Source: Steroidobacteraceae bacterium (lineage in GTDB: Bacteria > Pseudomonadota > Gammaproteobacteria > Steroidobacterales > Steroidobacteraceae). From it: 51,023 bases of DNA. Below, piece by piece: positions 45,047 to 51,023 of the stretch. A program made the position numbers and the translations under genes. The stretch lies in NCBI GenBank assembly GCA_025451845.1, contig JANWJS010000006.1, positions 1-51,023 on the forward strand, written 5' to 3'. Positions within the stretch are counted from its first letter, which is position 1. Every line of letters begins with the position of its first letter. A model generated the notes under the pieces. It was not told the DNA's origin. It ran no database searches and was given only the letters and a program-made list of their open reading frames with translations.

Positions 45047-46471
45047 TCAGTATGCAAACCAGAGGACCAGATAAAGGGTATCGTTGTCCGAGGCGTTGCG
45101 GCCATTGCCGTCATAGTTGGTACTGGCGCCGTTGAATTTAGTGTAGTGGGTGTACTGGAGGGACAGCTTCGTATTGAGCCAGGGCAGATAGTTCAGCTCG
45201 CCGATCAGGCCCTTGGTGTCCGGTGAGCCGTTGGCGCTCGTCACGACACCTTGCCCGCCGGAAGAGGGCGCCGGGTAGAGACCGGCATCCGTACTACCCG
45301 TGGTCGAGAACCAGCCGGCCGTGGCGCCGATACTGCGCTGGTAATAGTACGTCGCCCATAGGCGCTCGGTGGTCAGATCGTCACTCGAATTCGCCACGGT
45401 GGTGGCGGTAAATGAAGCCGCGAGATGCATCTGCTCGTGGATGCGCGTGCCCTCGACCGAGATGATGTGATCCTCGCCGACAAACTGATACTGGATATCC
45501 TCGGCTACATCGTTGAAGCGATTGTCGGGGCCCTGCAGCGACGTCGGTGTGCCCGATCCGTTTCCCGGAAAGAGCTTGAACTCCGCTCCGTAGAGGCCCG
45601 CCTCGAGCGAGCTCGCACCCCAGTCGTGCTCGTAGGCGAGGCGCCAGTAGGGGGCGAAGCCCTCGATCACATTCGAGGCGGTGCCATCGAGCGGACCGGC
45701 TGCCCCGGTGAGCGCGTTCGTCTGGCCCTGCTTCGCGGAGCGGTAGCCGCCGATCTCCGCATACAGCGACTCCTTCCAGAACGCATAGGCCGTGATTCCC
45801 GCAACGTCCTGGGCGAGTGCACCGTCGATCTGCGTGCCGGCGAGCGGCGAGACGGCGGCGTTGCTCGAGGCGTAGGGGAAACCGAACGCCGGCGTGCTAT
45901 TCCAGAGATCCTGCATGGTCGGATTGTTGTTGAGTGAGATGCCGTAGATCAGGCTCTGCTTGTGCGGCAGGATGGCCAAGTTCGCGAAGCGCAGGTCGGT
46001 GTTGTCGATGCCGATCGTGCCACTGTCGTTGGCGTAGGTGAGCTGAGCGAAGGCGCCGAAGTGCGGCGCGATCTTGCCCGCGTAGAAGAGGCTGAGCTGC
46101 TGCGGAAATCCTGCCGTACCGCTCTGAGTGAGCCCGGGGGCCGCGGGGTTGCTGGTATCCGGCAGCCGCGTCTTGAGCTGCGTGTACGACACCTGCGCCA
46201 TGATCGAGAGTGCCGGTGTCTTGGCCAGCTCGAGCAGTTCCTGGCGCTGACTGTTTACCGCCTCGACCTGCTTCAGGTTGTCGAGCACGTAGCCGTTGGC
46301 CTTGAATACGCGTCCGAAGTGCGTGAGCTCCGGGAAGACGGTATGGCACGCCTCGCAGGCCATGCCAGTTTGCCGCGCGAAGCTCGGCACCGCCTGCGCG
46401 GCGGGAGCCATCGCCATGGCGAGCGCCGCGACCGCGATGGCGCCCTGGATTCTCGGTATATGGTGCATCAT
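45047..46471 (-). CDS. Outer-membrane protein with N-terminal c-type haem motif
   Basis: The 474-residue exported protein has a signal peptide ending about AMAPAAQA. Right after it comes FARQTGMACEACHTVFPELT with one CxxCH haem site, then FGRVFKANGYVL. Residues about 90-474 alternate hydrophobic and polar residues like a beta-barrel with many aromatic ends (LFYAGKIAPHFGAFAQLTYA, LNYLPWLNTKLSLQYTHYTK). The last residues (TLYLVLWFAY) end in an aromatic residue, as outer-membrane proteins do. Such haem-barrel proteins are known in several Proteobacteria but have no proven role. Two adjacent ATGs (46471 and 46468) are possible. An exact palindrome ATACG-N8-CGTAT lies 50 bases upstream. Confidence 0.8.
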   Translation of the reverse strand: MMHHIPRIQGAIAVAALAMAMAPAAQAVPSFARQTGMACEACHTVFPELTHFGRVFKANGYVLDNLKQVEAVNSQRQELLELAKTPALSIMAQVSYTQLKTRLPDTSNPAAPGLTQSGTAGFPQQLSLFYAGKIAPHFGAFAQLTYANDSGTIGIDNTDLRFANLAILPHKQSLIYGISLNNNPTMQDLWNSTPAFGFPYASSNAAVSPLAGTQIDGALAQDVAGITAYAFWKESLYAEIGGYRSAKQGQTNALTGAAGPLDGTASNVIEGFAPYWRLAYEHDWGASSLEAGLYGAEFKLFPGNGSGTPTSLQGPDNRFNDVAEDIQYQFVGEDHIISVEGTRIHEQMHLAASFTATTVANSSDDLTTERLWATYYYQRSIGATAGWFSTTGSTDAGLYPAPSSGGQGVVTSANGSPDTKGLIGELNYLPWLNTKLSLQYTHYTKFNGASTNYDGNGRNASDNDTLYLVLWFAY

Positions 46472-46521
46472 GACCCTCCCGTTGTAGTCAGGAGCGTACG
46501 CGCGCTTTACGCAACGTCGAA

Positions 46522-46539
46522 ATACGCACTTGCGCGTAT
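46522..46539 (-). promoter_or_regulatory. 18-bp palindromic operator, haem-porin promoter
   Basis: ATACGCACTTGCGCGTAT has perfect ATACG/CGTAT arms around an 8-base centre. It is 50 bases before the start of the haem-porin gene and only five bases beyond the hsp20 terminator tract. Confidence 0.6.
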
Positions 46540-46544
46540 GCGGC

Positions 46545-46585
46545 AAAAAGAAGGGCGGCTGCCGACGGGAATCGCACAGCCGCCC
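46545..46585 (-). terminator. Rho-independent terminator of hsp20
   Basis: On the minus strand a 9-pair GC stem (GGGCGGCTG ... CAGCCGCCC, 15-base loop) is followed directly by TTCTTTTT. It lies about 40 bases beyond the Hsp20 stop codon. Confidence 0.85.
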
Positions 46586-46626
46586 ATTCACGCCGGCGTC
46601 CGCGGTCGGCCCGCGGGCACTATCGC

Positions 46627-47076
46627 TCACTGGACCTTTATCTCGATTGGCTTGCGCTTCTCGATTTCCGTCTTTGGGATGTGGACGGTGAGCACGCCAT
46701 CCTGGCTCTCGCACCGGATGCTCTTCTCATCCACGTTGTCCGGGAGCGTGAAGCTGCGCGTGAAGCTGCCGGTCACACTCTCCACGCGGTGGAACTTCTC
46801 ATTCTTCTCCTCCTTGCGCTGCTTGCGCTCGCCTTCAATGGTGATCATGCCGCCATCCACCGTCACCTTGACATCCTCCTTCTTGACGGCCGGCAGCTCC
46901 GCGCGGACCAGATACTCCTTCTCCGTCTCACTGATGTCAGCGGAAGGCGACCACTCCAGCTTCGGGCCGCCGTCCTCGCTTGCCGCAAACCGCGGCCACG
47001 AGCCCATTGATCGGGGCATCAGCCGGTTGAACAGCGTGTCCATATCGGCGAAAGGATCCCAACGTACCATACTCAT
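46627..47076 (-). CDS. Small heat shock protein, Hsp20 family
   Basis: This 149-residue cytoplasmic holdase chaperone has an N-terminal arm (MSMVRWDPFADMDTLFNRLM). The alpha-crystallin domain runs from about residue 42 to 135 (WSPSADISETEKEYLVRAEL, VKKEDVKVTVDGGMITIEGE, SFTRSFTLPDNVD). The beta-strand motif GVLTVHIPKTE and a C-terminal I-x-V-like tail (IEIKV) follow. ATG 47076 was preferred because GGAGG lies eight bases upstream; an ATG six bases further out is too close to it. A strong terminator follows. A looser relative of the palindrome (ATCTACGTAGGCAAAGGG) lies about 95 bases upstream. Confidence 0.95.
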   Translation of the reverse strand: MSMVRWDPFADMDTLFNRLMPRSMGSWPRFAASEDGGPKLEWSPSADISETEKEYLVRAELPAVKKEDVKVTVDGGMITIEGERKQRKEEKNEKFHRVESVTGSFTRSFTLPDNVDEKSIRCESQDGVLTVHIPKTEIEKRKPIEIKVQ

Positions 47077-47190
47077 GAGCATTACCTCCGTAAGCGGTTG
47101 CGCGCCGATCAGGCGCGATCGTTCGACACGCGTCAGATTAAGTCGGCTCGCGTCCCGGTACCATTCGAACATCTACGTAGGCAAAGGGTT

Positions 47191-47640
47191 TCAGCGGCGC
47201 GTGCGGTGCTCACGGCTCTGCTCGCGCGATACGATGTCGACCAGCGCGCCTGCGTCGGTGACGATCTGCTTGAGCAGGTCGTCGAGACACAGAATGCCGA
47301 CGAGTCTCTGCGATTCGCCCATCACGGGGATGCGGCGCACGCCATGTGCCTTCATCCGCTCGACCGCTTCAGAGACCTCTTCAGTCGCGTGCGCCACGAC
47401 GACGGGCGTCCGCATGATCTCCCGCACGGTGACTTTTGCCGGATCCTGTTCCTTCGCAATCACCTCGATGACGATGTCACGGTCGGTCACCACTCCGATC
47501 GGCGTCTGATCACCATTGGGCTCATCGACGACGACGACATCGCCGACGTGCCGCTCGCGCATGAGGCGGGCGGCGGCGAGAGCGGTGCTGTCGGCACTGC
47601 AGTAGACGACATCGGGTGTGCAGATCTCATTGAGCAACAT
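47191..47640 (-). CDS. CBS-pair (Bateman) domain protein
   Basis: The 149 residues contain two CBS motifs: STALAAARLMRERHVGDVVV ... IGVVTDRDIVIEVIAKEQDP, and EVSEAVERMKAHGVRRIPVM ... LVGILCLDDLLKQI. It is paralogous to the CBS proteins at 18.6-19.6 kb and to the shortened one at 32.4 kb. The usual role is sensing adenine nucleotides for an unknown partner. It lies 21 bases after the pfkA stop on the same strand, with GAGGAG before the ATG, so it probably shares that transcript and links energy charge to glycolysis here. Confidence 0.93.
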   Translation of the reverse strand: MLLNEICTPDVVYCSADSTALAAARLMRERHVGDVVVVDEPNGDQTPIGVVTDRDIVIEVIAKEQDPAKVTVREIMRTPVVVAHATEEVSEAVERMKAHGVRRIPVMGESQRLVGILCLDDLLKQIVTDAGALVDIVSREQSREHRTRR

Positions 47641-47661
47641 GACGGTCTCCTCGGAATGGAA

Positions 47662-48974
<1,313 letters not shown>

Positions 48975-48983
48975 CGAGTGCTG

Positions 48984-50540
48984 TCAGGCCGCCAGCAACG
49001 CCCGCATCAGCGTCAGCAGCTCGTCAGCCTTGACCGGCTTGCTCGTTATCCGCATGAGCGGATCGCGAGGTAATTCCCTCATGGCCGTGGAAGTATCCCC
49101 GGTGATGAGCACGGCTTTCAGATGAGTGCCCAGGGACTCGCGCAGTGCCGAGATGACCGCAGTGCCGGTTTCACCGTTCGCCAGGTGAAAATCCGTCAGC
49201 AGCAAGTCGATCACGTTGCGAGTCGCCTCATCGAGAGCTTCGGCAAGGGTTGCCACCGCCGTCACTCGGTAACCTTCAACGCCGAGAAGGAGTCTCGTTG
49301 CATCGCGGACGCTCTTGTCATCCTCGACGAGGAGTATATGAGGCGCCCCGGGCGGGTGCTCAGCGGCGGAAGCGGGCAGCGAGGCACCCGAGCGCTCGAC
49401 ACGCGTCCTGCTCATCGGTACCGCGAGTGAGAAGATGGATCCCTTCCCCAGCTCCGATTGCACGTCTAACTTGAGATTGAGAAGCCTTACCAGCCGCTGA
49501 ACGATGCTCAGGCCGAGCCCATAGCCGTCGCGGGAGCTATTGGCGGCAACGCCGACCTGGTAGAACTCATCGTAAATGTACTGGATCTGTGCGGTCGGAA
49601 TGCCGACGCCTGTGTCGATGACCTCGAGACGAAGCATTTGCTCGGGCGAGGTCACGCAGCGTAGTGACACGGTTCCCCGCTGCGTGTACTTGATCGCATT
49701 CGTGACGAGGTTCCTCAGGATCTGCTCGATCAGCGAGGGGTCGCTGTGAGCGCATTCCTCTGCGGCGCTCACCTCGAATCCCAGCCCTTTCTGCGCGGCG
49801 CTGGCGGCGAAGGCGCGGCGCAGCTCCTCGAAGATGGCCGCCACGGTGAAGTCCGTTGGCTCGGGCTTGATGGCGCCGGATTCGAGCTTGCTGATGTCGA
49901 GCAACGCGTTGAGGAGACGGGACATTGCGCCGATGGCCACACCCTGCTGCGCAACCGCTTCCGCGACGGCGGCGCTGACCGGCAGCCGCTGCAGTGAGCC
50001 GTTGAGGAGCTCAAGGGTTTGCAGCGGTTGGCGAAGGTCGTGGCTCGCCGTCGCAAGAAAGCGGCTTTTGCCTTGGTTGGCGCGGTCGGCGACCTCGCGC
50101 GCCTGCACTGCAAGCTCTCGTGCCCGGTCGGCCGCTTCGCGGGCGTGGATGAGCTCGACTTCGACCCGCTTGCGATCGGTCACGTCGCGGATCGCTGCCG
50201 CGACCAGGGTACCCTCGTCGCGCTCGATGGGACTCAGGCTGATCTCAACGGGAAATTCAGTGCCGTCCTTGCGTCGTCCAAAGAGCTCTAGCCCCACGCC
50301 CATCGGCCGTATGCGCACACTTTCAGTGTATTGCTGCCGATGCGCAATGTGACGAGCGCGAAAGCGCTCTGGCATGAGCAACTCGACGGGCAGGCCAATG
50401 ATCTCGTCGTGATCGTACCCGAAGATCGAGGAGAGCTGACGGTTCGCAAACTGGATTACGCCCGAGCCATCGATGATGATCATCGCATCCGGGGCGGCAT
50501 CCAGTGCGCTTCTGGCAAGCTCGGGGGCTACTGATTTCAT
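48984..50540 (-). CDS. PAS-domain hybrid sensor histidine kinase with C-terminal receiver (second copy)
   Basis: The 518 residues have no membrane segment. The PAS domain (about 8-125) has DAMIIIDGSGVIQFANRQLS and AAAIRDVTDRKR. A short coiled coil with a doubled REAADRA/REVADRA motif leads to the H-box SRFLATASHDLRQPLQTLEL (His about 167). The N box NLVTNAIKYT, G1 DTGVGIP and G2 YGLGLSIVQRL follow. A receiver domain closes the chain (HILLVEDDKSVRDATRLLLG, Asp in LLLTDFHLANG). It is clearly homologous to the kinase at 10366-11898 along its whole length. No response regulator adjoins it, so it probably feeds the FixJ-type regulators elsewhere. The start at 50540 matches the paralogue; ATG 50603 has a better ribosome site and is possible. 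Confidence 0.92.
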   Translation of the reverse strand: MKSVAPELARSALDAAPDAMIIIDGSGVIQFANRQLSSIFGYDHDEIIGLPVELLMPERFRARHIAHRQQYTESVRIRPMGVGLELFGRRKDGTEFPVEISLSPIERDEGTLVAAAIRDVTDRKRVEVELIHAREAADRARELAVQAREVADRANQGKSRFLATASHDLRQPLQTLELLNGSLQRLPVSAAVAEAVAQQGVAIGAMSRLLNALLDISKLESGAIKPEPTDFTVAAIFEELRRAFAASAAQKGLGFEVSAAEECAHSDPSLIEQILRNLVTNAIKYTQRGTVSLRCVTSPEQMLRLEVIDTGVGIPTAQIQYIYDEFYQVGVAANSSRDGYGLGLSIVQRLVRLLNLKLDVQSELGKGSIFSLAVPMSRTRVERSGASLPASAAEHPPGAPHILLVEDDKSVRDATRLLLGVEGYRVTAVATLAEALDEATRNVIDLLLTDFHLANGETGTAVISALRESLGTHLKAVLITGDTSTAMRELPRDPLMRITSKPVKADELLTLMRALLAA

Positions 50541-50716
50541 GACGGGGAGTGCATGTGATGCGTCTTCAGCTGACGCCGGCCTCAGTGAGCGGTCCCTTGG
50601 CATCCCCGTTCCTCGGGTGCCAACCCACCCGTATTCGCTCCTGAAGCCAAACCATAATACGCCCCTGGCGGGACGGTGAGCAATTACTACCGCCCCTAGG
50701 CACGGCGTCGGGCCGA

Positions 50717-50911
50717 TCAAGGCACGCGGCGATTCAGCTCATCGAGCCAGACTTCGGCCTTTGCGTCGCTCGGCGCACGCCAGTCGCCCGAGGCGGACGG
50801 ATCTCAATCGAACAGTGGCGCCAATCGCAGGGCGATGACTTCCTCGGGAGCCACGGGTTTTCCGTGGTTTCCCCAAGCGACGCGGATGTACGTGACTGAC
50901 CTGCCGGCTTT
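50717..50911 (-). pseudogene. Unidentified degenerate ORF next to an IS fragment
   Basis: A minus-strand frame reads YIRVAWGNHGKPVAPEEVIA, LRLAPLFD, a TGA at 50804-50806, then DPSASGDWRAPSDAKAEVWL, DELNRRVP and TGA. Both parts look protein-like and lie in one frame, so an internal stop has broken a gene I cannot name. Its 5' side runs straight into the transposase fragment, which probably removed the start. The remaining bases 50541-50716 show no gene. Confidence 0.4.
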
Positions 50912-51023
50912 CTACGGACCAGCCTTGGCTTCGGAAATGGCCTCTTCGGGATTGGTTGTTAACAGTCGCTGTTTGAATTCCGCCGGGGTCAGCTGGCCGA
51001 GGCTCGAATGTGGCCGCACCTCA
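50912..51023 (-). mobile_element. C-terminal fragment of an IS3-family transposase (OrfB)
   Basis: The minus strand from the right edge reads EVRPHSSLGQLTPAEFKQRL, LTTNPEEAISEAKAGP, then a TAG. RPHSSLGxLTPxEF is the usual tail of IS3-family DDE integrases. The rest of the element lies beyond the window, so completeness and terminal repeats cannot be judged. Confidence 0.8.

Noticed and set aside
45962..47509. Plus-strand frame of 515 codons across haem-porin, Hsp20 and CBS genes
   Set aside because: It is antisense to three well-supported genes and crosses their intergenic regions and terminator; no domain is seen.

Overview
The window reads as high-GC Pseudomonadota DNA. A gammaproteobacterial, Xanthomonadales/Steroidobacter-like origin is a guess, based on family content: a YD-repeat protein with Ig-like domains, a DUF6491 protein, an N-type ATPase, FixJ-type regulators and a Pat-type acetyltransferase. 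There are no rRNA or tRNA genes, no CRISPR array and no complete insertion sequence. The left edge cuts a cell-surface YD-repeat gene and the right edge cuts an IS3-family transposase fragment.

Almost everything from about 3.4 kb to 50.5 kb looks like a stress, microaerobic and nitric-oxide island. Layout: (1) 1-3.0 kb, YD-repeat/IPT protein and a TonB-like protein. (2) 3.4-4.1 kb, a graveyard of gene fragments (alcohol dehydrogenase, nitroreductase, ABC permease). (3) 4.2-9.7 kb, UspA plus phosphoketolase, and convergent UspE-like plus glucokinase. (4) 9.7-13.9 kb, FixJ-type response regulator, PAS hybrid kinase, NnrS and a second kinase. (5) 14.1-18.5 kb, LOG protein, L,D-transpeptidase, truncated multicopper oxidase, MFS fragment, DUF882 protein and a DUF2934 ORF. 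(6) 18.6-21.2 kb, two divergent CBS-pair proteins, a peroxiredoxin remnant, a DUF6491 protein and a triple-BON protein. (7) 21.4-29.3 kb, a complete N-type ATPase operon (atpDCQRBEFAG) followed by a DUF4010/MgtC-like membrane protein. (8) 29.3-33.2 kb, quinol-type NO reductase, a second FixJ-type regulator, a shrunken CBS protein and a host-attachment-family protein. (9) 33.4-37.5 kb, an MbfA-like ferritin/VIT1 fusion translationally coupled to a two-gene ABC transporter. (10) 37.6-41.0 kb, glycogen phosphorylase remnant, sugar nucleotidyltransferase and a kinase/P-loop fusion. (11) 41.0-46.5 kb, UspA divergent from a Pat-type acetyltransferase, then cytochrome c4 and a haem-binding outer-membrane protein. 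(12) 46.6-50.5 kb, Hsp20, a CBS protein, a frameshifted 6-phosphofructokinase and a second PAS hybrid kinase.

The strongest unifying signal is a recurring 18-bp imperfect palindrome, roughly RTMCGYA-N4-TRCGKAY. It lies mostly 35-105 bp upstream of UspA, UspA/Pat, the CBS pair, BON/N-ATPase, NO reductase, host-attachment protein, MbfA-like protein and haem-porin. The right half-site fits TRCGKAY in all nine better copies. I infer that it is the operator of a FixJ/NarL-family regulator, probably one or both response regulators in this window, forming a DosR-like regulon. Respiration (NO reductase, cytochrome c4), ion-motive ATPase, iron storage/export, carbon rerouting (phosphoketolase, glucokinase, PFK) and protein protection (Usp, Hsp20) would then respond together. 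The regulon is inference; the repeated sites and gene identities are read from the sequence.

The second theme is decay. At least eight genes are truncated, frameshifted or fused tail-to-tail with fragments of others, while their neighbours remain intact. Island members have evidently been lost by deletion and recombination.
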